Source of the DNA: Carallia brachiata
Lineage: Eukaryota; Streptophyta; Magnoliopsida; Malpighiales; Rhizophoraceae
Length of the DNA stretch: 64,000 nucleotides
Direction: 5' to 3'
Assembly: GCA_021464245.1 (NCBI GenBank)
Contig: JADCRB010000070.1
Coordinates: 623,373-687,372, forward strand
Positions 49,805-60,397 of this stretch are shown here, in pieces (position 1 is the first letter of the stretch; each line of letters opens with the position of its first letter). The translations under genes were made by a program, and so were the position numbers. A model generated the notes under the pieces. The model was not told the origin of the DNA. It made no database searches and worked only from the letters and a program-made list of their open reading frames with translations.

Positions 49805-50494
49805 ATGCCAACCATTTTGCCAAGGATTTTCTTTCTATACAACCTTCTTCTTAATGCCATTCTCCTTTATTTGGTACCCAAGAAGTTGAGGCTCCTCCTC
49901 CCCACTTCTTGGTGCCCCCACCAACCCAATATCCTTCTCAACCAATCGCCTTCATTGTCATCACCTCCGTCACCGTCTCCGTCGCCTAACCCTTCATCGT
50001 TGACATCATCATCTCCTCTTTTACAAGAGAAAACGGTGATGGCTCCAATGGAGTCAAAGCGACTTTTCCAAATGTTTGACAGAAACGGGGACGGGCGGAT
50101 CACGAGGAAGGAACTCAATGATTCTTTGGAGAATATTGGTATGTTTATTCCGGACAAAGAGTTGAGGCAAATCATTGGGAAAATCGACGTCGATGGCGAT
50201 GGTTGCGTGGACGTCGATGAGTTTGGGGCGTTGTACCGAGAGCTCATGCAGGAGGGGCACAAGAAGGAGGAGGAGATGGAGGAGGCTTTCAATGTGTTTG
50301 ATCAAAACGGTGATGGGTTCATCACGGTGGATGAACTGAGGTCCGTTCTTGCCTCGCTTGGGCTCAAGCAAGGGAGGAGTCCAGAGGATTGCAGGATGAT
50401 GATAATGAAAGTGGATGTAGATGGTGATGGAATGGTTAATTATATGGAGTTTAAGCAGATGATGAAAGGAGGTGGCTTTAGTGCACTAAGTTGA
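49805..50494 (+). CDS. Calmodulin-like protein, membrane-anchored CML5-type
   Basis: This is an intronless gene of 229 residues. CMLs bind calcium through EF hands and relay calcium signals to target proteins. The start '[20 protein letters not shown]' gives a hydrophobic segment (about 5-25) followed by 'VPKKLR', the endomembrane signal anchor known from the CML4/CML5 group. A Ser/Pro-rich linker (about 45-75) follows. The four EF-hand loops are complete: [12 protein letters not shown] (92-103), [12 protein letters not shown] (128-139), [12 protein letters not shown] (166-177) and [12 protein letters not shown] (204-215). All keep Asp at position 1 and Glu at position 12, so all should bind calcium. 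The frame is open upstream to an ATG at 49709, which would add 32 residues before the anchor. I prefer 49805 because the family starts there and the TATA box is close to 49709. Confidence 0.93.
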   Translation: MPTILPRIFFLYNLLLNAILLYLVPKKLRLLLPTSWCPHQPNILLNQSPSLSSPPSPSPSPNPSSLTSSSPLLQEKTVMAPMESKRLFQMFDRNGDGRITRKELNDSLENIGMFIPDKELRQIIGKIDVDGDGCVDVDEFGALYRELMQEGHKKEEEMEEAFNVFDQNGDGFITVDELRSVLASLGLKQGRSPEDCRMMIMKVDVDGDGMVNYMEFKQMMKGGGFSALS

Positions 50495-51857
50495 TCTCTC
50501 AAGTTCATCCTACAAAGTTTGTAGATACTTAAAACTTTAATTTTTGGACACCAAGAGAAGGTCAATTAAGGTGGTGACCTTCATGCAATAATTCTAAGGG
50601 GCTAAAATTGTTCCTAAATTCTTCCTCTCTCTCTCCCTCTTGCCCTCACATTACAAGTTAGATTATGGTGATCCTCCATTGATTATGCTCAGCTTTGCTT
50701 TTGAGCAGCCGATCATTGATACATCTTTTGTTGAATGGGGGATCCAAGCCAAGAATTATCACCAGCTCACCAGTCCCTAAGGAATGTAAGCGGAGAGGTT
50801 TTTTTTTTTTTTTTTTTTTTTAGGAGAAAGGCAATGGAGAGAATGGAACAATTTTATTTCCCCAAATAGGATTGTATTTAGTTAATTATGAGGTTTTTGA
50901 GTTAATTGTAGGGATTGACTGGTGGGTCATCCTTTTTGCTAATGCAATCACTGTTACCATTAATATTGTTCTTTTTTTTTATTTTTTTTCCGGGGATGCG
51001 ATCAGTCTCTCTGCTTCATCAAGCTGTTTTTCTGACGTTTGTTGGCTTTGTGCTTTGCCTTCTGATGTATGGAAATTGAAGGTTTATACAATTACAAGCA
51101 ATGCCTACTTCCTCCTGATCGTTGAATTACTGTAATTTTTGTATGGCCATACGCTTTTTCTGTTAAAGATAGTCCTGAAAGGGCTATTAATGCATTTCCA
51201 TACCCACTTTCTGAAATTCCCAAAAAAAGGAAAAAAAAAAAGAAAAAGAAAAACCCAGCAGGTTGGGATTTCGGTTGCATTATACCTGCTGGCATAAACA
51301 AATACTAGCTGGCTAAGACAGGGACATTGGGGTTGTTGAAGAGTACCTTAGTTAGACTTAGTTCACTAGCCTTGACATGAATTCAACAAATCCAATTATA
51401 TTAGTGGAAACGGTCTACTCAACCGTTTTCAAAGTTGTGGAGACACACACCACACATTCTCGTCATGTTGTTTTTCCCCTTAATTTTGGCTCTTGGCAAC
51501 GGATGCAATTGTGTTTCGTGGAGGTGTAAAATGGGCTGGGTTTTTGCAGCACAACCTGAAAAGCCCACAGTGAGATTGATGCCATGAATTACCATGTGCT
51601 AAGTTGGAATCACTATATAGATTTTTCATCAACAAGCTGATCCATGACTTTTGCAAACATAGTTCAATTGAGGTCTAATCATTAGATTTGCACTCCGAGC
51701 TTCCATGGTTCTACCACATAATTCCACTTTTGCTAAAATATTTTGCTAGCCACAAAATCGTGAATTGCATAAAGCGCACAAAAGGCACATTGAGCCGCAG
51801 TTAAAATGACATAAAATCATAACAGCAATCACACGGGATCAGAAGTCAATACATTGA
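50495..51857. other. CML 3' UTR and intergenic DNA
   Basis: Contains a T run at 50801-50821 and low-complexity A/G stretches. No gene is seen. Confidence 0.5.
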
Positions 51858-51858
51858 G

Positions 51859-52072
51859 AACGCCATTCTTTAAGCAAACGCCCGATCCTGAGTTTGAATA
51901 TGTTGGGATGCGGTAGAGTTAAACTTAAGAATCCCTCCAGTATCGGTCATACAATAACCATCCGGGTTATCCATACTACTAAGAGGGAGGCCCAATGCTC
52001 CGTGGCAAGTCCGTTGGATATCACCCCCGCTCTCCTATTTTTAGGAAGAAAAAAAAAAAAAAACGCCATTCT
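51859..52072 (+). mobile_element. Small poly-A retroposon with 11-bp target duplication
   Basis: The body (51870-52061) ends with a poly-A tail after 'ttttaggaag'. It is flanked by AACGCCATTCT at 51859-51869 and 52062-52072. The interior is GC-richer than its surroundings and has no open frame. It fits a SINE or a 5'-truncated LINE copy in the intergenic space beyond the 3' end of the RH21 gene. Confidence 0.8.
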
Positions 52073-52376
52073 CCATGCGAATTACACTGTTTCCAACCAG
52101 AAATAAGACAAGAAGGAAAGCAAGATATTGTCCACAAATGTCAACCATGAAGTAACTTCCCATTACTAGTTATACCAAGGTAAATGAAATTATGCCACGT
52201 CAAATATTATTGAACATTGCATTACCACTTCCATTCAGAACTTTCATGAACAAACTCTAGCAGATTGTAATCTAAGATCCCTAACAGAGCACACACTTGG
52301 CTCCTCACGTCCAGAGGTAAGCAAAGAAGTTCCAGATATCATCATGTGCCACAAAAAGTTGCTGCCATCCAAGTTC

Positions 52377-54497
52377 TCAGTGGGCAAAAACAGTGTCATT
52401 TCGCCTGGGGGGTCTGTCAGGAATTGTTCCTGGCTTGAACTTTGAAGCCTCATGTTTCGCCAATTCAGGAGGCACGGGACTATTACTTTGAATAAGCATC
52501 TGCTTGAGATCATAGAAGACATCACTGTCCTGGAGAGTCAAGAATGTTGTAGCCACACCTGTCTTTCCAGCACGGCCTGTTCGTCCAATACGATGAGTAT
52601 ACATTTCGATATTCCCGGGCATATCATAATTAATGACATGTGCCACGTCAGGTATGTCAATACCACGACCAGCAACATCTGTGGCAACGAGAACATTGTA
52701 TCTCTTGGTCCTAAAACCTTCAAGGCTAATTTCCCTCTGCTCTTGGGACTTCCCACCATGTAAAGTTGTCACCCGATACCCGGCCTTATCAAGATTCTTG
52801 GCAACAGTGTCCGCATTCTTTTTGGTATTAACAAACACAATTGCAGTCTTATCTCCAAGTTCGTCGAGCAACCTCTGTAACTTGAAAAATTTCTCCGACT
52901 CCTTCATCATGATCACATGCTGAGATATTAAATCAGTAGCCTTTCCAGCAGTACCAATAGTGACAACAACAGGATTTCTCAAGTACTTCCTAGCAAGGCG
53001 CTCAACAGCAGGAGGCATAGTAGCGCTGAACATATAAGTGGTGCGATAAATCTTCTTCTCATCAAGGTCCTCATCTTCATTTTCCGGTTTCAAATTGCTA
53101 GAAGGCATTGCATCCAAAACCCCCACAACCTGGGGTTCAAAACCCATATCTATCATGCGGTCAGCCTCATCAAGGACCACATAGTTACACCGATTCAGAA
53201 CAGCATAACGCCTCTCCAAGCAATCCAGCAAACGACCTGGAGTTGCAATTACAACCTCGCAACCCTGTCTAATCTTAAACCCCTGCTCTTCAATGGATTG
53301 CCCGCCAACAATTGAAACCACTTTGACACCCAAGTAATGTGCAAACTTAACCGTTTCATCCTCAATCTGCTGAGCAAGTTCACGAGTAGGTGCCATAACA
53401 ACAGCGAGAGGCCCGTCCGCGTCATTCTCATCATTAACATTAGGAGTCATAGACTTCATAATGTAACTTAACATAGGCAATACAAAGGCACAAGTCTTAC
53501 CAGAGCCAGTTTCCGCAATGCCAATCACATCACGCTGTTGCAGTCCAAGAGGAATGGCCGCCATCTGAATCGGAGACGGTTTCTTGTACCCCGCTCTTTC
53601 AACCGCCTTCAACAAGTCTTCACTGAGACCACTCTCAGCCCAATTCCTCATCGGCTTCGGGGGCTTCGATCCTTTGAAGGAAATATTAAAATCCTCCCTG
53701 AAAATCCTCCAATCCCTCTCCGTCATCTCCGCGAGAGCCTTCTCCGACCAATGCCTATCAACTTTCATATCAAAATTATCATAGAAATCAGCAGCAGCCT
53801 CTCTAAGTTTCCGAACAGCAGCCTCCTCGGGCTTCTCTTCCACGCCTTCCTTCCTCCGAATCTCCTCCCTCAACTCCTTCTCGTTCTTGGCGGCGAGCTT
53901 CTTCTGCTCCCTACGGTCCATTCCTGCCCGAAACCCGCGGCCGAACAAGAGCTGAGCCTCGTGAGGGTTTTGGTACAAAGAGTTCATATCCCTAGAAGTA
54001 TCCTCAGTGTTTTCCCAATCGAAAGAGAATCGGAACTTCTCGCTAGGCTTAATTACCCTCTTTTTAGGTTTCTTCGAACCGAGATACTGCTCTTTAATGG
54101 ACTCCAGCTCTTTATCGCGCTCCCGCTCCGCTAATTTGTCCGATCGCGCGCGCTCCCGCGCTTTGGCCTCCTCCTCGCGGCTGCGACGCTCGGATTCGCG
54201 GTCGCGGGAGGAGCGCTCCCTTTCTCTGTCTCTCTCGCGATCCCTGTCCCTCTCTCGGTCTCTGTCTCTGTCGCGGTCGCGGCGGTGGTCGGAATCGGAC
54301 GGGGGTTTGGAGTTAGGGTTAGGGTCGGAGGGGCGGGCGGTTTGGGAGAGAAGCAGGTCGTAGCGCTTCTTGTGGAGGTCGATTTCTTGCTGGCGGCGCC
54401 GGAGGGCCAATTCCTCACGCTGGGCTTTGGTCAAGAAGACCGGTTTCTTGGCGGCGGCGGAGTTTTTGTCGCCGGCGTCGTCAATTGATCGCTTCAT
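52377..54497 (-). CDS. RH21: DEAD-box ATP-dependent RNA helicase PRP28 / RH21 (U5 snRNP 100-kDa type)
   Basis: This is an intronless gene of 706 residues, close to the family length of about 730. PRP28 is the nuclear spliceosomal helicase that displaces U1 from the 5' splice site to allow U6 pairing. The N-terminus 'MKRSIDDA' and '[14 protein letters not shown]' (19-32) are typical. Residues 72-130 form an Arg-Asp/Arg-Glu/Arg-Ser dipeptide region usual in splicing factors. The helicase core has the Q motif (about 290-311), AETGSGKT (328-335), PTREL (370-374), TPGR (419-422), DEAD (443-446), SAT (491-493), '[11 protein letters not shown]' (604-614) and HRIGRTGR (635-642). All catalytic motifs are intact. 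The end '[12 protein letters not shown]' also fits. A telo-box lies about 140 bp upstream of the ATG. Confidence 0.95.
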   Translation of the reverse strand: MKRSIDDAGDKNSAAAKKPVFLTKAQREELALRRRQQEIDLHKKRYDLLLSQTARPSDPNPNSKPPSDSDHRRDRDRDRDRERDRDRERDRERERSSRDRESERRSREEEAKARERARSDKLAERERDKELESIKEQYLGSKKPKKRVIKPSEKFRFSFDWENTEDTSRDMNSLYQNPHEAQLLFGRGFRAGMDRREQKKLAAKNEKELREEIRRKEGVEEKPEEAAVRKLREAAADFYDNFDMKVDRHWSEKALAEMTERDWRIFREDFNISFKGSKPPKPMRNWAESGLSEDLLKAVERAGYKKPSPIQMAAIPLGLQQRDVIGIAETGSGKTCAFVLPMLSYIMKSMTPNVNDENDADGPLAVVMAPTRELAQQIEDETVKFAHYLGVKVVSIVGGQSIEEQGFKIRQGCEVVIATPGRLLDCLERRYAVLNRCNYVVLDEADRMIDMGFEPQVVGVLDAMPSSNLKPENEDEDLDEKKIYRTTYMFSATMPPAVERLARKYLRNPVVVTIGTAGKATDLISQHVIMMKESEKFFKLQRLLDELGDKTAIVFVNTKKNADTVAKNLDKAGYRVTTLHGGKSQEQREISLEGFRTKRYNVLVATDVAGRGIDIPDVAHVINYDMPGNIEMYTHRIGRTGRAGKTGVATTFLTLQDSDVFYDLKQMLIQSNSPVPPELAKHEASKFKPGTIPDRPPRRNDTVFAH

Positions 54498-54635
54498 TGT
54501 TTATCCTCTTTCTTTCCACTTCGTATCCACAAAGTGAACAACTAAATGTACAGTAAGCGCCACTTATCCCCTTAAAACAACAAAAAAAACAAAAGACAAA
54601 AGAAACATTGTACGGAAAGCCAACTCACCGCCTTT

Positions 54636-54644
54636 TTAGGGTTT
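54636..54644 (-). promoter_or_regulatory. Telo-box upstream of RH21
   Basis: TTAGGGTTT on the plus strand reads AAACCCTAA toward the RH21 gene. Telo-boxes are found in promoters of many plant translation and housekeeping genes active in dividing cells. The position, about 140 bp before the start codon, is suitable. Confidence 0.6.
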
Positions 54645-54666
54645 GTGTAAGCGACATAAAGTTAAT

Positions 54667-54970
54667 AGTGTGTTTGAATTGAGGGGAAGATATAGAAAGG
54701 GAAATTATAATAATAATTGTGAGAAGATAAGATTTTTGTATAAATAAAGAGAATTGTGAAAATAAAATAAATAATAATTTGTGAGAGAAAAAAATTATTT
54801 AAATAAAAAAATTGTGAGAAATGAAATAATTAGAAAGAAAAAATAAATAATAATTTATAACAGAAAAAATTATGAAAAAAAAGTTATTTTGATAAAAAAA
54901 TTTTAAAATATTGTAAAAAAATAATAGAGTAATGGTTATATATTTTTTTTTTTAAATCCAAACAAGCCAT
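54667..54970. repeat. Putative inverted-repeat (MITE-like) element
   Basis: The left end 'tgtgtttgaatt' faces the right end 'aaatccaaacaagcc', whose reverse complement is 'ggcttgtttggattt'. The interior is A/T-rich with 'gtgagag' and 'aataataattt' repeats. A similar purine-rich unit occurs at about 3607-3850. Ends are imperfect, and I did not find a clear target duplication. Confidence 0.4.
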
Positions 54971-55917
54971 AAATGTTTTGAAAAATAATTTTTTAAAAAA
55001 TTTTAACCTAAATCATAATTGTTTAAAGAGTAGGTGCTTTTTCTTTTTCTTTTTTTCTGTTTTATTTTATTATTTTTTTTTCAATCAAGACTTCTAGAAT
55101 AAGAAATTATTTTCCTTAACTATAAATTCCCACGTCATTTTTAGAGTTTGGACTCAATAATTAATACATTGTCTTCTACATTTATTTATATCTCTCTAAC
55201 TCACATGACTTATTATTTGAGGTAATAGACTGATTAATGATTTAGTGTACCTTTCTTACATTGAAGTAGGTTCAATCTCTTCAGTATATCTTGCTTCCTA
55301 ATAAACACATAATTTTGTCGAATATACAATCTTAAATTCCATTAAGTGATAAGAAAGCTAATTAATTGCCACGTGGAACATCAAGAATTCATTTCCATCC
55401 CTACTCTCTCCCTTTTTGCAAAAATAAAAAATAAAAATAATGAAATTGCTCGTGAAGATGAAAAAAAGAATAGTTGAAATAGTGAAAAGAAAGGACTAGT
55501 GTCATTTGTATGGTGCTATACAGAAACAGAAGACAAGAAACAAGAAACGCAAATGAGATCCTCATTAGAATGCAATGGGAATTAAAAGTTCAGCTTCTCA
55601 AGGGCATACTGAAATGAACTTTTTTGGTGTAATGCTTCCCACATCTATGGCACAACCACACAAACATGGGCTTCAAGAGCTAACTATATATACATCAACC
55701 ATCTAACTCCTACCAAAATAAATCCTGCTGATCCAATCATTTTCACTGGCTGTAAAAGCTATCTAGACTCCGAAATGACCAGAATGAGGTTAGTTAGCTC
55801 CGTATGTAACATCTCCCATATACGAATGCCTCGCCTGCTGTAACTATAAGCATTCGGAAGAAGCCATTTCTTTGCCATGTACTCTAGGAGTATGAATAGA
55901 TCAAAAAATTGCTGGAC

Positions 55918-58688
55918 CTATACATGACACTGCTGCTGCTCTTTGTTCTCCATTTCCCGCACGCTGTCGACTATGTGCTGAATCTTCTTTGATAGACACT
56001 CATTGTGCTCCTCAATTTGCTGGAAAATCAGTTCAAGATGCCGTTTATATGTTGCAGCTCTCTTCTTCTCAATGGCCAGCTGCTGTGACAGTTCCCGAAT
56101 TTTGTCATGTTCATTCTTCACAAAAAAAAATACATAATGGTAAGTTGCAATGCAATGAATATGAATAAAATTTACAAGGATAAGCAGTTTGACATGACAT
56201 CAAGACATCAACAATAAGAAAATTTTCCCCTCAGTTATAAATAGCCTTCAATTTTAGGCCATGTGTTACTACATGATGTTAGCCAATTACTTTGGCATGA
56301 TTCTTTAGTCACCGCAAGCACAAAATCAAAGTGGCTGAAAAGACGACTGCAGGGCTCTAAAGGCTTTCTCTGTGCCCATCCGACTGAATTGAGGTATTAA
56401 AGAAGTAGCACATATAATTATGTGTCATGCACAGTTAAAGCAGTAAATCTGCAATTGAATTATCTTTCGATATTTTCAAAGATATCATACCCAGGTTGTG
56501 CACAAAATAAGAGATCCTTTAAGGTGGATCAAACTAAATGATTACCTGGCCAATCTAATCCCCAATTCCCCATGAAGAATGTCAGCAAATTTTCGAACAA
56601 AAAAAAATGTATCCTAATAATCACTGATAATCAATGATAAGTTCCTATTTCCTTTTTAAATCAAATACTCTCTTATAGTTCATAATTGTAAATTTACTAT
56701 CAATTCCCAAAAAAAAAAACAAAGAGAGAGAGAGAGCTAACCGGATACTGATCATAAATGCAATCCCTCCGGCCTTTTCCGGGCGTCAATGGATGAGTAT
56801 GCTCCTTCACAAACTTTGTAACAACCCATTTACAAGAACTTACTTTCCTCACCAATAACATTGCCCGGCAACCAACCCTTGTCTCTGCCCTTTGTCTTAC
56901 AATTTTTTCCCGCTTGTCAGGCATTCTGAAGCCCTCTTTATTACAAACGAGTGCTCGACCAATAGCAGATCCATCACGTCTTGATCGAGAGAGTTTGCTT
57001 ACACGGATGATAAATCCCACACGTGCAGCATATGAATTGTAAAATGCATGTGCAGCTGCTTCGGATTCAAACTCCTGACCTACATAGGGCTCATCTGCAG
57101 CAGCCACTGTTACGGCTGGAATTGCTTCAGGAATGACATCCTTACCCGAGAATTCTCTGCCCATTTTATCATCCTGATCATGTTGAAATTCCCCTTCAAC
57201 AGAATTTCCACCGAGTTCATTTTCATCGTATGACTGACTACTCTCTGCCTGAATAGTTCCTGTTATCTTGCCATTGACATCAACATTGACCGCGAAGTCC
57301 ACTGTAATAGAAAAAGGTTATCATCTCAATGATTTTTGTACTCAAATGGTTTTTTTAGCAAAATTAAAAGACTAATCGTCATATCTTTGACAACCACAAG
57401 AAAAATGAGGTTTCAGCTGCTTTTGTACCCAAAAACAGCAAAACTCAAAACAATGTAAATTGAGTGGTAGATCATTTCTACATCTTACACAAATCCAAAT
57501 TTTGGAGTTCGCATCTGTGCTACAAATTAAGGAGAGAGAGAGAGATCCTCCTGAGGAAATTTAACAGAAGACTCAGATATAAGACGGCCTAAATGATGAA
57601 CCTCAAAATTCATGTTTGCTACTTCTTTTTCCAGCCTCAGATAAAATAAGCATCGCTCATGAAGACAGGGCAAATTAAATTAAAGATTTCAGTCCATGGC
57701 CCAAGCCAGGAGGATTTTAGTTCTATTTTTCTTTCGTTTCACGTTTCCGAAATTGCATACCACACAGTTATGTGGACACCAAGTCAATTGATGATATGAC
57801 CATATTTGTAGCTTCAAAAAGAAGAAGCTAAAAATTACAAGTCTTAACTAAAGTGTGATTTCAGCATTCACAATTATGAACTCAAATTAAGTTCCTTTGC
57901 AATTCTAGACGAATCATCTTGGGCTAAAATTGTCACTGAACGTGTACCACAACTGCAACTGATTGTGCCATGTTCTTTGTTTAAAATAGTTCCAGCGAAA
58001 TCATCAAAATTATTCTAACCTATTGTTATCCGAAACAAAATTGCAGGAACGAGGAGGAAAAGTTTCCACCTTTAGATCCCAGTTCAACAGAAATAATCTG
58101 ATGTTTGCTAAAAAATTCAAGATAAGTTTCCTATTCCAATTGATACACCTCCTAAAATTGAAAATCCTAATCCTTCAAAGCTTAAGCAGCATCAGTAACA
58201 CAACAATCCTTTTTGATTCAAATCAAAACCTACATTTTGAGAGGTAAATCAAAACAAGCCTCCAAAGAGAAGAAATATATGTGAACAATAAAGCAATTGA
58301 TCCCAACATCTGATTGCTTGACTTACAAATCCCTGCAATTTCTCAAGAACCAAACACTGCATTCCTTCATAATCAGACAACAATTTTTATTTCAATTTTC
58401 TTTTGGGGTTAAAGAAAACAGATTTTATAACTTAAACACAAAATTTTCTTTGGAACCAAACAGGCTTAAATCCAAGAGCATTAAGCCCGACCACGAATTT
58501 CCAATTTCCACGCACAATTTGACCGGAAATTTAAGAAAAAATAAAACAAAGAAATTTGTTCAGACCTTCGTTTCCCGCATTTTCCCAGCATCCAAACAGA
58601 GCATCAATTCATTGAATTTTATATTCCACGCACCCAAAAAAAAAAAATCCAAAATTGCTAACAATTAAGAAATTAAAAAAAACTTACT
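55918..58688 (-). CDS. Short FAR1-related (FRS-type) protein with a split start codon
   Basis: Exons read: the A of ATG at 58688, then 57301-56742, then 56115-55918. The product is 252 residues, the size of the short plant FAR1-family proteins that lack the transposase part. The FAR1 DNA-binding domain (about 76-175) has 'FESEAAAHAFYNSYAARVGF', Cys120, Cys145 and 'HTH' (168-170), the WRKY-GCM1-type C2H2 arrangement. 'RQRAETRVGCRAML' is typical. The second coding exon gives a helical, probably coiled-coil tail (188-252, 'IRELSQQLAIEKKRAATYKRHLELIF'-like heptads). FAR1/FHY3 proteins are nuclear transcription factors derived from Mutator-like transposases. The first intron (57302-58687) interrupts the ATG after its A. 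The upstream frame has a TAA close by, so no earlier start exists in that exon. Confidence 0.88.
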
Positions 58689-58800
58689 TGTGAAAAAATT
58701 TTAATAATGGAGATGATCGGATTGGGGGCTTTGCGTACTGTATGTCAGAGAGAGAGAGAGAGGCAGAGACGGCTGCGAGTTCAGGCTAAGAAGAATGGGG
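58689..58800 (-). promoter_or_regulatory. 5' untranslated exon and leader of the FAR1-related gene
   Basis: Upstream of the donor 'CACAA|GTAAGT' (minus strand) lies a CT/GA-rich leader with a (GA)n run at about 58747-58762. It has an in-frame TAA shortly before the split ATG. Confidence 0.6.
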
Positions 58801-60397
58801 ACGCAAGGTTATGTGACATGGCAGCAGCATATTGGAACAACACATAAGGCTATTTTATTTTAACGAATAATTAGACGACACGTGGTTGACAGCTGTACAT
58901 TCGCACGCAAGATCACCGCTTGACTTGGTGAGGCAAAGCGGTGCAGCATATTTATTGGTTGGATTTATGCGGATACCCGACCCGCCTGTTAAAGTTAGTT
59001 ATTTTTAGTGCGAGTTATGATATAATTATTTAAATTATTTGTATTTATATTGAATTTCAGCGTAATATTTTTTAGTATGATAAGTTGAAGCATCACTCCG
59101 ACTTTTTTATTTTACTTACCCAAAAAAAAAAAAAAAAAAAAATAGCGTGCTCCAGCTTGAGGTAAGAAAATTGGACAATGCACACCAACCACCGACCATT
59201 AGGAAATTTGTTCGAATTTTTGCAGCGTTCGATAGTTAAACTGTATGATGAGATTAAACTTACACATGAATATATCCTCTCCCTTATGTTCAACAATTGC
59301 ATAAGGACTTGTTTTTTAACATGAAGGTGCAATTTTTTTTGGCGTAATTATAATGTGTCGCCTTAACTTTTGAAAGAAAAAGGAAAATTTGGAAGCATAA
59401 AATAGAAAGATTGATTATTAATGTGAGTATTTTTGCATGTCATTTTTTTTTTTTAACTTTTACGCCTCATCTCCACTAATATGCTAGTTTAACCATAAAA
59501 AATATATTATGTTTTGGTTCATAACTTAGTAGCATTGCGTAGCGTGGAAAAAAAAAAAAGAGTCAAAACGAACTAAAAAAAATACTAAATGATATAATTA
59601 CTACACTAAGACATTCCGAGAAACACAAAAATTGAATAATGTGGATTAATACAGAATTTAAGTAGAGTTAATAAACAAAAACAAGTTAAACTTACGTTTT
59701 GTAACAATTCTTGCATGACTTTTAAAATGTAATGATTTATGTGCTATAAATTAATTTCTGATTAACTAAAATTGATTGATTCTGTCAATTGTTTTCATAT
59801 GAAGCACTAACTGATTTTTTTACATGACGTAAATATAAGATAAAAAAAATAATTGGATTGATTATACTTGACAAAATTCATCAATCCTCGTTAATCGTGT
59901 ACTATTTTTGTTACAAAATTAATTTACAGTACATATGTCATTATATTCAAAAATTCCTTCTGAATTTATTTCAAGATGCAAAGTTAAGAGAGTTTTTAAC
60001 CCATTGTGATAACAAGTAGACAGGTTTTAATCGATTTACAACAAAATTCCAATTTGATATTGCCTTTATTTTGCTGCATGTTTTCTTCATATCCGTAAAT
60101 ATATATGAACTAGCCAATAATTTTTTATAAAAAAAAGTTATTTTCCTAGATTTTCCTGAGGGGGTTCTTTAGAGAGAAAAAAAAAAAAAATCTTTCAGCC
60201 ACAAGCCACGCCATTTTTCACCACAGATAGAACATATGATAAGAGAGTGCATTGGTGCCAACGAAACCAGACCCAATGTATTTAAATGCAAGCAATGAGA
60301 GTTCACTGTTGACAACCGTTCAGTCCAGCGAAGAGTAGGCAGTCAATCTTAATTTGTAAAGACATATTAGCAGATGTCTGAATACTTCTACATTCCC
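58801..60397. other. Intergenic DNA between the FAR1-related and SPT4 genes
   Basis: AT-rich, with an A run at about 59121-59141 after 'ttacttaccc', which could be the tail of an old LINE copy; I cannot define its start or a target duplication. The end near 60390 is the SPT4 3' UTR. Confidence 0.5.

Larger units (their letters stand above)
54498..55917. other. RH21 promoter, inverted-repeat element and FAR1-related 3' UTR
   Basis: 54498-54660 is the RH21 leader and promoter. About 54667-54970 is a possible MITE-like element. 55500-55917 is likely the 3' UTR of the minus-strand FAR1-related gene. No other gene is seen. Confidence 0.5.

Noticed and set aside
53538..54134. 198-codon plus-strand frame
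   Set aside because: It lies wholly antisense to the RH21 coding region, which has complete helicase motifs.
58023..58668. Plus-strand frames of 74 and 123 codons
   Set aside because: They lie antisense within the first intron of the FAR1-related gene and have the composition of AT-rich intron DNA.
59097..59141. A run after 'ttacttaccc' as a LINE tail
   Set aside because: No defined body, left end or target duplication can be seen.
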